From: Streptosporangium brasiliense
Lineage (GTDB): Bacteria > Actinomycetota > Actinomycetes > Streptosporangiales > Streptosporangiaceae
Length of the DNA: 64,000 nucleotides
Reading direction: 5' to 3'
Assembly: GCF_030811595.1 (NCBI RefSeq)
Contig: NZ_JAUSRB010000001.1
Span: 682,001-746,000, forward strand
In this document: positions 25,503 through 34,015 of the stretch, piece by piece
How the letters are laid out: every line of letters starts with the position of its first letter
How positions within the stretch are numbered: the stretch's first letter is position 1
Notes under the pieces: generated by a model
What the model saw: only the letters and a program-made list of their open reading frames with translations
Databases searched by the model: none
What the model was told of the DNA's origin: nothing
Translations under genes and position numbers: made by a program

Positions 25503-27047
25503 TCAGCGCATGCGGAAAGTGGTGAGGACCGCGGCGTGGTCGGAGGTCCAGGCGTTGTCACGGTGGTTGGGGATGGCCGTGGGCGTGCCCTCGACCAGGG
25601 TGCGGGAGTCGGTGACGCCGAGCTTGCCCGCGTAGTGCACGAAGTCGATCCGGTCCTGCGGCTCGGGCTCGCCCTTGTGCGCGTCGTGACCGTAGCCGCC
25701 GGTGAAGGTCGGGTAGATCGGTGACCAGGTGGTGCCGGGGACGGCGACCGGGTCGGGGTTGGCGACGCGGAAGGAGTCCTTCAGCCCGGCCTTCTCAGGG
25801 AGGACCGAAGTGGGCCAGGCCACGGAGTCGTAGCCGCAGCGGTTGGTCGCGCGCGTCCAGTCCAGGTGGGAGGGGGCATTGAAGTCGCCGGTCAGCAGGA
25901 CCGGGGTCTGCCCGGCGTCCTTGAGGTCAGGCTGCATGGCCGCCAGGATCGCGGTGATCTGCGGGGTGCGGCGGGAGGAAGTCTCGCGGGCGAGCAACTC
26001 GGCCTGGGTCATCTTCCCGAAGCAGGCGTCGTAGGGGCCGTAGGGGGTGTAGCCGAGGTGGACGTTCCAGACGACGACGTCCTGCCTGCGCTGTTCGTCC
26101 ACCCGGATCCTGACGGTGGCCCCGGCCAGGCCCGACTCGGTGGGGAGCGGGCCCCGTGACACGATCGGGTAGCGGCTGACGATGCCCAGGTCGGCACCGG
26201 CCTGGAAGTAGTCCCAGCCCAGCGCCTCGGCGAGCTCCTTGGCCGAGGTGGACGAGGTCTCCTGCATGCCCACCACGTCCACGTCGTGGTCGAGCAGGAA
26301 CTTCAGCTGCTTCTCACGGCCGCCCTTGACCTGGCTGCCGCCGTGCCACAGGTTCCAGCTCATCGCCTTGAGGTCGGGTACGAGCTTGGCGCCCGGAACC
26401 CTCGCTTCGATCTCGGCGGTCGCCGACGCGGTCTCCCCGGCGGCGTTGCGCGCCTCGATCCTCACCGCCGCGGGCCGGTGCGCGTCGGAGGGGTGGGGCG
26501 TGCCGGAGATCGCGCCGTCCGCGCCGACGGTGACCCAGCGAGGGCCGCCGGTCTTGCGGAAGGTCAGGCCGTCGGTGTCGCCACGCAGCAGACCCTTGAC
26601 GGTGGCGGCGTACGGCTTGAACGCGCGGGCGTTGCGCAAGGGGATGGCATCGCTGACGAAGTGCAGCGACTCGTTGCTCGTGATCCGCAGTCTGACCGGC
26701 TGGGCGAGCCAGGCGTAGCCGTCCTTGGCCAAGGCGTAGGCGACGTAGTTCCCGGGTTCGAGGCCGTCGGTGGGCAGCGTCGCGGTGCCGCTGCCCGCCG
26801 GGATGTAGACCCATTTCAGGGAGGGGCCGACGTTGGTCTCGCCGACGGGCCCGTTGCCGGGGTCGGTGTACAGCCCGATCCAGTTCTTCGGGTCGGGGCG
26901 AGGAGTGGAGTATGTGAGGCTGATCGGCTCGCCGGCTTTCACCGACGTCGAGACGGCGGTGAGGGTGCCGTCGGCCTCGGCCGTGGCGGGCGTGCTCGTC
27001 AGGCTGAGTGCCACCACGGCTGCCGCCGCCATGAATACCCGGCGCAT
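25503..27047 (-). CDS. secreted endonuclease/exonuclease/phosphatase protein
   Basis: A 514-residue exported protein with a signal peptide (hydrophobic core, cut after ATA). Residues about 25-120 form an immunoglobulin-like domain with NWIGLYTDPG, residues about 125-215 a putative-Ig (He_PIG-type) domain, and residues about 225-510 an EEP catalytic domain. Catalytic marks are KAMSWNLWHGG, VVGMQET (metal-binding glutamate), VWNVHLGY, LLTGDFNAPS, and the terminal SDHAAV histidine pair. Substrate (nucleic acid or phosphoester) is unknown. AAGGAG lies five bases before the ATG. Confidence 0.88.
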   Translation of the reverse strand: MRRVFMAAAAVVALSLTSTPATAEADGTLTAVSTSVKAGEPISLTYSTPRPDPKNWIGLYTDPGNGPVGETNVGPSLKWVYIPAGSGTATLPTDGLEPGNYVAYALAKDGYAWLAQPVRLRITSNESLHFVSDAIPLRNARAFKPYAATVKGLLRGDTDGLTFRKTGGPRWVTVGADGAISGTPHPSDAHRPAAVRIEARNAAGETASATAEIEARVPGAKLVPDLKAMSWNLWHGGSQVKGGREKQLKFLLDHDVDVVGMQETSSTSAKELAEALGWDYFQAGADLGIVSRYPIVSRGPLPTESGLAGATVRIRVDEQRRQDVVVWNVHLGYTPYGPYDACFGKMTQAELLARETSSRRTPQITAILAAMQPDLKDAGQTPVLLTGDFNAPSHLDWTRATNRCGYDSVAWPTSVLPEKAGLKDSFRVANPDPVAVPGTTWSPIYPTFTGGYGHDAHKGEPEPQDRIDFVHYAGKLGVTDSRTLVEGTPTAIPNHRDNAWTSDHAAVLTTFRMR

Positions 27048-27165
27048 CCGGACTCCTTCTGCGTTCGTAGGGACGTCATCAGAGTGGAGTGCTCCGGTAA
27101 AAACACGGTGTACGCGGGTTGTCGATCAGTTAGCGCGCATCGGAAGCCGATATCAGCAGTTCAGC

Positions 27166-27216
27166 CCTGTACAAGTTGCTTATTTGTCTATACAGGTGTG
27201 CGCATCTTGTCTGTAC
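27166..27216 (+). promoter_or_regulatory. cluster of GntR-like half sites
   Basis: Three related motifs lie within 51 bp: CCTGTACAAG (27166-27175, inverted), TTGTCTATACA (27184-27194) and TTGTCTGTAC (27207-27216). TGTCTATACA resembles operators bound by HutC/GntR-family repressors, and the first two elements face each other. They sit 72-122 bp before a small hypothetical gene in an otherwise AT-rich patch. No GntR gene is nearby, so the regulator is unknown. Confidence 0.4.
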
Positions 27217-27287
27217 GGGTGCTTCTTGTCGCTCTGCCTCAGGTGGGTATGGATCCCCAGAGCAACGACTACGGCACGGGGGTCGCC

Positions 27288-27527
27288 ATGACCGACTACA
27301 CCACCTACACCCTGTGGATCGTCGAAGGGGACACCGGACAGCACTCGGCCGGCGAGGACCTCTTCTCGCCCGACTCCCCGATCGCCTACAGCGACCTGGG
27401 GCCCGCCGCCCTGCTGTGGCTGACCGAGCACGGTTACCAGGACCCGGGCAGGCGGGTCGTGGTGACCCCGGCGGGCCGGTTCCCGGGTGGTGGTGTGGTC
27501 ATCGCCTCCTACGACGTGGCGCTCTGA
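27288..27527 (+). CDS. small hypothetical protein (79 aa)
   Basis: A short acidic protein, MTDYTTYTLWIVEGDTGQHS..., ending VVTPAGRFPGGGVVIASYDVAL. The sequence is not recognised; the composition suggests a small soluble alpha/beta fold without cysteines or membrane helices. GGGGGTC lies about five to eleven bases before the ATG at 27288. An in-frame ATG at 27249 with AGGTGG upstream would add 13 residues. It stands alone, flanked by the nuclease gene and a gene-free repeat region. Confidence 0.5.
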   Translation: MTDYTTYTLWIVEGDTGQHSAGEDLFSPDSPIAYSDLGPAALLWLTEHGYQDPGRRVVVTPAGRFPGGGVVIASYDVAL

Positions 27528-27551
27528 GTCCCCCGCGGTCCTGTCGGCCGG

Positions 27552-27624
27552 GCGTGCCTTGAGGGAGACCAGCCGGGCGTGCCTTGAAGGAGACCAGTGG
27601 CGTGCCTTGAAGGGGACCAGCCTG
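27552..27624. repeat. three-unit tandem repeat in a gene-free gap
   Basis: Three copies of GCGTGCCTTGA-RGGRGACCAG start at 27552, 27577 and 27600 (periods 25 and 23 bp). They fill part of the 355-bp stretch 27528-27882, whose remainder is less GC-rich than its surroundings and contains no gene or clear promoter that I can recognise. Confidence 0.65.
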
Positions 27625-27882
27625 GCGACCTCCCAGCCCACCGCGTGGAGACAGGACGCACGGAGACCATGCCTCCCAGCCGTGGATCCGACAGCGCTCC
27701 GATTCTGTCTGGTGCAAGAATCGATATGCGCCGCGCTAATCTGCACAAATGCCATGGGTAAGCGGAGACGCCGAGAGCCCGGCGGAAATATATCTGTTTT
27801 GTCATGATTTTCGGGGCGGATGTGCAGCTCCAATGCATGATCATGCGGGCGGCGCGGCGCGGGCGACACTGAGAAAACGGCT

Positions 27883-29028
27883 GTGACGGCCGGGCGTACC
27901 GCGGTGATCGTCGGCGGCGGGATCGGCGGGCTGGCAGCGGCGGTCGCCCTGTGCCGTCGAGGTTGGCGGGTGGAGGTCTGCGAGCAGGCCGCGCAGTTCA
28001 CCGAGATCGGCGCCGGCCTGTCCTTGTGGCCCAATGCGCTGCGGGCCCTGGCAGTCCTGGGTCTGGCCGACCGGGTCAGGGAGTTGGGCGCAGTCGAGGC
28101 CGGTGGCGGTGTGCGCGACCGGGCGGGTCGTTGGCTGGCACGGACCGACAACGTCGAGCTCGAACAGCGGTTCGGATGGCCGCTGGTCGTGGTGCACCGC
28201 GCCGACCTGGTGCGGGTCCTGGTCGAGGCGCTGCCGAGAAAGACGCTACGGCCGGCGACCACGATCACCGGGGTACATGACGAGGGCGATGCGGTGGTGG
28301 TCGAACACCACCACGGGAGCCTGCGCGCCGAGGTGGCGGTCGGTGCCGACGGCCTGCACAGCACCGTGCGCCGCCTTGGACGGCCCGACGCACGGCCGCC
28401 CCGATACGCCGGGTACACCGCCTGGCGCATGATCACCTCGCGGCTGCCCGCCCCGCTCACCGACGGCGCCTCGAACTGGGGCCGAGGCGAACGGTTCGGA
28501 TACACCTCGATGCCCGGCAACCGGGCCTACTGCTTCGCCACCGCCACGGTGCCCGCCGGCGGCGTCAGCCCGGACGGCGAATGGGCCGAGCTGCACCGCC
28601 GGTTCGGGAGATGGGCCGGACCGATCCCCACCTTGTTGGCCGCGGTCGCCGAGGACGACGTACTGCGGCACGACATCTACGACCTGCCACCGCTGTCCGG
28701 GTATGTCAGCGGTCGGGTGGCGCTGCTCGGTGACGCGGCCCACGCGATGACGCCCAACCTGGGACAGGGCGCCTGCCAAGCTCTGGAAGACGCCGTCGTC
28801 CTGGCCTCCTGCCTCGACCGGGCGCCGGACATCGCCTCGGGCCTGGCCGGCTACGACCGGCGGCGTAGGTCCAGGACCCAGGACGTGGTGCGCCGATCGG
28901 CCCGTCTGGGGGCCGTCGGACAGTGGTCATGGCCACCGGCTGTCAAGGCCCGTGATCTCGCCGCCAGACTGACACCGAACTCGGCGACCCTACGTTCCAT
29001 GACACCGATTCTCGGATGGAAACCCTGA
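27883..29028 (+). CDS. FAD-dependent monooxygenase
   Basis: Flavoprotein hydroxylase (381 aa) of the salicylate/6-hydroxynicotinate monooxygenase type. VIVGGGIGGLAAAVAL is the Rossmann GxGxxG site, VGADGLHSTVRR is the DG motif that contacts both FAD and NAD(P)H, and GDAAHAMTPNLGQGACQALEDA is the second FAD motif. The natural substrate is probably a small aromatic or heteroaromatic ring; nothing in the sequence identifies it. GTG start at 27883. Its stop overlaps the start of the next gene (ATG at 29028), so it is translationally coupled to a membrane protein of unknown function. Confidence 0.88.
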   Translation: MTAGRTAVIVGGGIGGLAAAVALCRRGWRVEVCEQAAQFTEIGAGLSLWPNALRALAVLGLADRVRELGAVEAGGGVRDRAGRWLARTDNVELEQRFGWPLVVVHRADLVRVLVEALPRKTLRPATTITGVHDEGDAVVVEHHHGSLRAEVAVGADGLHSTVRRLGRPDARPPRYAGYTAWRMITSRLPAPLTDGASNWGRGERFGYTSMPGNRAYCFATATVPAGGVSPDGEWAELHRRFGRWAGPIPTLLAAVAEDDVLRHDIYDLPPLSGYVSGRVALLGDAAHAMTPNLGQGACQALEDAVVLASCLDRAPDIASGLAGYDRRRRSRTQDVVRRSARLGAVGQWSWPPAVKARDLAARLTPNSATLRSMTPILGWKP

Positions 29029-30572
29029 TGCCCGACTGGACCTATCACCCGCTGCGCGGGCTCGCGGGTGCCTTGCTCGGTCAACGACGATCGCAACGGA
29101 CCGCTCTGCGGACGTTGGCGACCTTGACCTCGTTGCCCGGCGGACGCCGGGTGATCGCCGGCGTGTTCGGCCACACCGCGCCCCCGGCCGTGCTGTCCGG
29201 GACCGTTGCCGGTATCGGCGTGGCGACGCGGCTGGGCGCCGTGGTGTCGCCGGCGACGGCACGCGACGCTGTCCGCGCGCTGCCGACCCAAGGGGCCGGT
29301 CTGATCGTGGTGGCGCCGGTCGGCCGCGACGATGTCGACCTGGTGCGGACGGCGGCCGCCGGCCGCCGGTGCCCCGTGTTCGCGCGGACGACCGATCCCG
29401 CGGTGGCGGTGGCGCTCACCGCCCATGTCGACGCGGTGTTGACCGACGACACGGACGTGGTCGAGATGACCGCTCCCGCCGTCGCCGACGCGCTGACGGC
29501 CCTGAGGGATGACACCAAGGCAGTCGTGGCGACTCCGGCGACCCTGGTGGAAGCGGGGCCCGGCTGGTTTCAGCGGGTGGCCGAAGCGGCCACGCCGACG
29601 TACCCGATGCCGGCCTTGTGGAGTGTGGGCCGTGATCCCCGACGGTGGCCTGCCTGGTGGTGGGGGCTATGGGTGGGGATCGGGATGATCTGCGCGGGCC
29701 TGGGCGCGGCCGCCATCACCCTCGGTCCGGTCCTGCTCTGGTACGACCGGGACTTCCTCGGCCTGGACCTCCACCAGATACACAGCACCAACCACAACCT
29801 GGTGCATTTCCTTCAACACGACAGGATCACCATGGCCGGCACGATGGTGGCGACCGGGATCCTCTACACCGGGCTGGCCGTCGGTGGGATCCGGCGCGGG
29901 TGGCCGTGGGCTCGGAACGCCTTTCTGATCTCGGGGGCCATCGCGTTCCTCACCCTGTTCTACTTCCTGGGATTCGGATTCGTGGAGCCGTTGCACATCG
30001 CGGTCACGGTCGTGCTCGTCCCGATGTTCGTCCTCGCCACCTTCCGGGCCCCGGCCCGTCCACAGTGGACATCGATGGCGGAGGGGCCGCCGTCCCGGTG
30101 GCGGAGGGCACTGCTGGGTCAACTTCTAATGATCATCACGGGAGTGGGGCTGCTGGCGGGCGGGGCGGCCGTGTCCGTCGTGGGGCTCACTCGCGTGTTC
30201 GTCCCCAGCGACCTGACTTTCCTCGGTGCCACGCCCGGCGACCTGCGCGCCGTGAGCTCCCGGCTGCTGCCGTTCATCGCGCACGACCGGTCAGGGTTCG
30301 GTGGTGCGTTGATGGCCGCAGCCGTGGCGATCACGCTGCTGAGCGCTTGGGGATGGCGCCGCGGCGAGGCATGGGTATGGCGGTCGTTGGCGTCGGCCGC
30401 GGTGGCGGGGTTCATGCCCCCTGTCGTGGTGCACTGGAAGGTCGGCTACACCGACTTCTGGCACCTTGCGCCTGTCTACTGCGGGATCGGCCTGACCGCC
30501 GCCGCTCTGGTCCTGGCCTACCCCTACCTGTGCACACCACCACCGCCCCGGAGTCCCGCCGGGCCCGGGTGA
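29028..30572 (+). CDS. two-domain membrane protein of unknown function
   Basis: A 514-residue protein. Residues about 1-185 are soluble and alpha/beta in pattern, with GAGLIVVAPVGRDDVDLVRTAAAGRRCPVFARTTDPAVAVALTAHVDAVLTDDTD, resembling a TIM-barrel-type repeat of strands and helices without catalytic residues I can name. Residues about 205-505 hold about seven hydrophobic helices; between helices 1 and 2 is a conserved-looking histidine/asparagine stretch, LHQIHSTNHNLVHFLQHDR. Starts overlap the monooxygenase stop; an in-frame ATG at 29016 is possible. No family recognised. The coupling suggests the two act on the same compound or pathway. Confidence 0.65.
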   Translation: MPDWTYHPLRGLAGALLGQRRSQRTALRTLATLTSLPGGRRVIAGVFGHTAPPAVLSGTVAGIGVATRLGAVVSPATARDAVRALPTQGAGLIVVAPVGRDDVDLVRTAAAGRRCPVFARTTDPAVAVALTAHVDAVLTDDTDVVEMTAPAVADALTALRDDTKAVVATPATLVEAGPGWFQRVAEAATPTYPMPALWSVGRDPRRWPAWWWGLWVGIGMICAGLGAAAITLGPVLLWYDRDFLGLDLHQIHSTNHNLVHFLQHDRITMAGTMVATGILYTGLAVGGIRRGWPWARNAFLISGAIAFLTLFYFLGFGFVEPLHIAVTVVLVPMFVLATFRAPARPQWTSMAEGPPSRWRRALLGQLLMIITGVGLLAGGAAVSVVGLTRVFVPSDLTFLGATPGDLRAVSSRLLPFIAHDRSGFGGALMAAAVAITLLSAWGWRRGEAWVWRSLASAAVAGFMPPVVVHWKVGYTDFWHLAPVYCGIGLTAAALVLAYPYLCTPPPPRSPAGPG

Positions 30573-30648
30573 CCTGCGGGGGCGTGCCTTCGGGTCCGAT
30601 GTCCCTTTCAGGGGCGGGGCCTGCGGCGGGCCCGGTGGCGGGGCCGGC

Positions 30649-32625
30649 TCAGGAACGGGCCTCGAAGGAGTTGAAGCCGACGTCCACGCCGGAGCCGCCG
30701 CCCTGGGCGCGGGCGAACACGCCGATGGAGCCGGAGGCGAACGGCCGTTCCCTGTCGAGCCGGGAGACGACCCCCCGGCCGTTGACGCGTAGGCTCAGCC
30801 GGGTCCCCGTCTTGCCGCTGAGGCAGGACGCCTGCAGGACGTTGAGCCGGGCGGGGCGGAAACCGGGGACCGGGACGCGCTTCACCGAGGCGGGCGCCTC
30901 ACCGCTCTTGACGATGGAGGCGTCGCCGCCGCTGCTGATCGAGAACTCGTAGCGCCTGGCGCCCGCGTCGCGGCCCCGGCAGAAGACGCCGAAGGTGCCC
31001 GTGCCGTTCAGCACCTGGACCTTCGCGGTGATGGTGGCGTTCTTCACCGGGGCGGCCAGGGGAGCGGCGACCGGGAGATAGCCGTCGGACCTGGCGGTGA
31101 TCCGGTAGGCGCCGCCGGCCGGGCGGTGCCTGCCCTTGCCCTTGCCCCACGCCGCCACGCTCCAGCCGCGATCCTCGCCGGTGAAGTCGTCCCGGAACGG
31201 CCAGACCCGCTCCGGCGCGGGAGTGGCCGTCGCCGTGGCGGTCGAGGGCGACGGGGTCGGCTGCGGGGAGGGAGAGAGCGTGGCCACGGCCCCCGCGGTC
31301 GTCTCCGGTGTGGGCCCGGCGCCGTCGCCCGCCGTGGCGGCCGGCTGGGCCAGGGGCTCACGGTCGCCGGTGGCCCCGTCCCGCGGCAGGAAGAAGGAGA
31401 CGGCCGCGATGACCAGCGCGATCGCCACTCCCGCGAGGACGGGGGCGGCGACCGAACGGCCCCAGCGCGGCGGGGCGGCCCCGGGCGAGCCCGGCCCGCC
31501 TCCGCCGGGGATCCGGCCCGGCCGGTGCGGAGGCTGCTCCCCGGCCGCCAGGCCGTCGGGGTGCGCGGCGGGCAGCCCGTCGGGGTGCGCGGTGGGCAGG
31601 CCGTTGGGATGCGTGGTGGGCAGGCCGTCGGGGTGCGCGGCGGGCAGGTCGGGTGGGTGTACGGCGGGCAGGTCCGCCGACGGGAGGCGGGTGAGGGGGA
31701 CGGCCGGGTTGGTGGGGACGTCGAGAGGTGGCAGCGCGGGCGGCACCGCCGCGACGGGGGGCGCGGGGGGCCGGACGAGGGGGATGGCCGGGTTGGTGGG
31801 GACGTCGAACGGCTCCACGGGCTGCTCGCCCGCCGCGGTGGGCGGCCGGACGAGGGACGTGGCCGGGTCGCTGGCACCCGTCAGGGCCCTGAGGATCTCC
31901 GGCACGCCGGGGCGACGGCCCGGATCCCGGGCGAGGGCCCGGCCGACGAGGTCGTGGAGCACGCCGTGCAGCCCGGTCGGGCCGGGGCCGGCGTGATCGT
32001 CGGGGTGGCCGGTGCCGCCGCCGGACGGCTGCCGTCCGGTCGCCGCGTAGAGGACGACCCCGCCCCAGGCGAACACGTCCGACGCCGCGGTGGCCTCCTC
32101 GCCCCGCGCCCGCTCCGGCGAGATGTAGAGGGACGCCTCCTCCCCGGCGGGGCCGGCGGGGCCGGCGAGGTGGGCCACGCCGAAACCGATCACCCTGGGC
32201 CCGAGCGGGCCGAGCAGGATGCCGGACGGCTTCAGATCCTGGTGCACGAGGCCGGCGGCGTGGACGGCCTGCAGGGCGACGGCGGTGGACACCGCAAGTG
32301 TCTCCAGGCCCGACCCGGAGAGGGGGCCGTGATCCGTGACCCGCCGCCGCAGGTCCGGCCCGTCGACGTACTCGGTGACCAGGTAGACCTGCCCGTCGTC
32401 GAGCCTGATGTCCAGGATCGGCGCCGTGCAGGAGCGGGCGACCCGGGAGGCGGCCTCCGCCTCCTGCTGGAAGCGCCGCCGGAAGGCGGGGTCGGCGGCC
32501 AGTCGCGGGTGGACGACCTTGACGGCGACCTGGCGTCCGTCGGGGTCGCGGGCGAGGAAGACCTCTCCCGTCCTGCCCTGCCCGAGCCTGCTCACCACGC
32601 GGTACGGCCCAATGACGGTGTTCAT
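30649..32625 (-). CDS. membrane Ser/Thr kinase-like protein, probable pseudokinase
   Basis: A 658-residue protein with an N-terminal protein-kinase domain (about 1-270), a Pro-rich linker, one membrane helix (about 392-415) and an external C-terminal beta-sandwich of the LamG/DUF1080 style (about 470-658). The glycine loop LGQGRTGEVF and ATP-anchoring Lys36 are intact, and the catalytic Asp130 in HQDLKP is present. However the metal-binding Asn (position 135) and the DFG aspartate (position 147) are both glycine (SGILL and IGFGVAH). Linker repeats include five AHPDGLP-like octads. Divergent from the gene at 32777. Confidence 0.85.
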   Translation of the reverse strand: MNTVIGPYRVVSRLGQGRTGEVFLARDPDGRQVAVKVVHPRLAADPAFRRRFQQEAEAASRVARSCTAPILDIRLDDGQVYLVTEYVDGPDLRRRVTDHGPLSGSGLETLAVSTAVALQAVHAAGLVHQDLKPSGILLGPLGPRVIGFGVAHLAGPAGPAGEEASLYISPERARGEEATAASDVFAWGGVVLYAATGRQPSGGGTGHPDDHAGPGPTGLHGVLHDLVGRALARDPGRRPGVPEILRALTGASDPATSLVRPPTAAGEQPVEPFDVPTNPAIPLVRPPAPPVAAVPPALPPLDVPTNPAVPLTRLPSADLPAVHPPDLPAAHPDGLPTTHPNGLPTAHPDGLPAAHPDGLAAGEQPPHRPGRIPGGGGPGSPGAAPPRWGRSVAAPVLAGVAIALVIAAVSFFLPRDGATGDREPLAQPAATAGDGAGPTPETTAGAVATLSPSPQPTPSPSTATATATPAPERVWPFRDDFTGEDRGWSVAAWGKGKGRHRPAGGAYRITARSDGYLPVAAPLAAPVKNATITAKVQVLNGTGTFGVFCRGRDAGARRYEFSISSGGDASIVKSGEAPASVKRVPVPGFRPARLNVLQASCLSGKTGTRLSLRVNGRGVVSRLDRERPFASGSIGVFARAQGGGSGVDVGFNSFEARS

Positions 32626-32776
32626 TGCCCCCCGCTCCCAGAGATCTGATAGAGGATCCTAAGGGGTGTTCCGGTCACCGCACCCGCAAGTCATTTGATC
32701 TCGTCTTGGTGAAGGGACGCCCGGCCCGGGGGGTGACGGCATAGCCTGCTCAACAGATAGGGAGTCCGGAGGTGCC

Positions 32777-34015
32777 ATGACCGAAGAGCCTGCGGACGCG
32801 GGGACCCGGGCGGGGGATCGGCCGGCCCGTTCCAGAGCTCGTAAGTCGCGGCCCGGTCCGCCGTCCGGGGCCGGTCCGTTGCCGGAGTCCGGTCCGCTGC
32901 CCGGGGCCGGTCCGCTGCTGGAGCCGGTGGCGCCGTCCGAGCCCGCTCCCTCGTCCGAGTCCGTTCTGTCGTCCGAGTCCGTTCTGTCGGCAGAGCCGGA
33001 GCCGCCGCCCGCCCCCGGACCGCCGCGGCGGGTCAGACGCTTCCGGCTCGCGGCGTGGATCGCGCTGATCCTGGCCGCGATCGTCGTCGGGGTGTCCATC
33101 ATGTGGGTGAACGGGCCGCCCACCGAGGCCGAGCTGCGGGAGAAGGCCGGACTGTTCAACAAGGACAGGCTCCGGATCGGGGTGAAGGCCGACACGCCCG
33201 GCATCGCCTACCAGGAGCAGACCGGCAGGCGCGACTTCAAGGGCTTCGACATCCAGATCGCCTACCTGATCGCCGCGGATCTCGGCTACCGGCCGGACAA
33301 GGTCGACTTCCTGGCCATCGACACCGAGGACCGGGCGCGCATGCAGGCGCGCGACGCCAACGGCCGGTTCGTCAGGGTCGACCTCGTGGTCGCCACCTTC
33401 AGCGTGACACGCGACCGGCAGGACGACCCCTCCGTCGGCTTCTCCACGCCCTACCTCTACACCGAGCAGTCCGTGGTGACCAGGTCCGACTACCCGGGAG
33501 ACATCACCTCCCTGGGACAGCTCGAAGGAAAGAAGGTCTGCACGCTCGGCACCTCGACCTCCGAGAACGAGCTGCGCAAGGCGACGAAGGCCACCGTCAC
33601 CGCCAAGAACCAGATCAGCGACTGCGCCAGGGGCCTGAAGAAGAGCGAGTCCGACCAGGAGGGTGAGTTCGACGCGATGACCACCGACGCGGCCATCCTG
33701 GCCGGGTTCGTCGCCGAGGCGCACGGGGAGCTGCGCCATCACGACATCGCGCTGGAGAAGACCGAGATGTGGGCGGTCAACACCGGCTCCAACAAGGCTC
33801 TGCAGACCCTGGTCGACCTCGCGCTCTACCGCTCCTACGCCGACCCCCAGGACCAGCGGTGGGAGCAGGCCTACCAGACCTACATCGACCCGATGCTGGC
33901 GGCCAGCCCCAACGTGAACGTCGCCCAGGCGGAGCAGCCCTGCGCGCTCCCCCCGCGGGTGCGCAGATGGCCGTGGGAGCGGTCCCTGCCCGTCCAGGAC
34001 TGCCCGACCCGTTGA
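32777..34015 (+). CDS. membrane-anchored substrate-binding-domain protein
   Basis: A 412-residue protein with a Pro/Ser/Glu-rich cytoplasmic N-terminus containing duplicated SSESVL units (residues about 35-75), one membrane helix (about 85-108) and an external SBP_bac_3-type domain (about 125-400). RIGVKADTPGIAYQEQTGRRDFKGFDIQIAYLIAADLG and VVATFSVTRDRQDDPSVGFSTPYLYTEQSVV are classic amino-acid-binding protein features. With no ABC genes beside it, the domain is more likely a ligand sensor than a transporter subunit. The next gene overlaps its end and encodes a multi-helix membrane protein. Confidence 0.8.
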   Translation: MTEEPADAGTRAGDRPARSRARKSRPGPPSGAGPLPESGPLPGAGPLLEPVAPSEPAPSSESVLSSESVLSAEPEPPPAPGPPRRVRRFRLAAWIALILAAIVVGVSIMWVNGPPTEAELREKAGLFNKDRLRIGVKADTPGIAYQEQTGRRDFKGFDIQIAYLIAADLGYRPDKVDFLAIDTEDRARMQARDANGRFVRVDLVVATFSVTRDRQDDPSVGFSTPYLYTEQSVVTRSDYPGDITSLGQLEGKKVCTLGTSTSENELRKATKATVTAKNQISDCARGLKKSESDQEGEFDAMTTDAAILAGFVAEAHGELRHHDIALEKTEMWAVNTGSNKALQTLVDLALYRSYADPQDQRWEQAYQTYIDPMLAASPNVNVAQAEQPCALPPRVRRWPWERSLPVQDCPTR

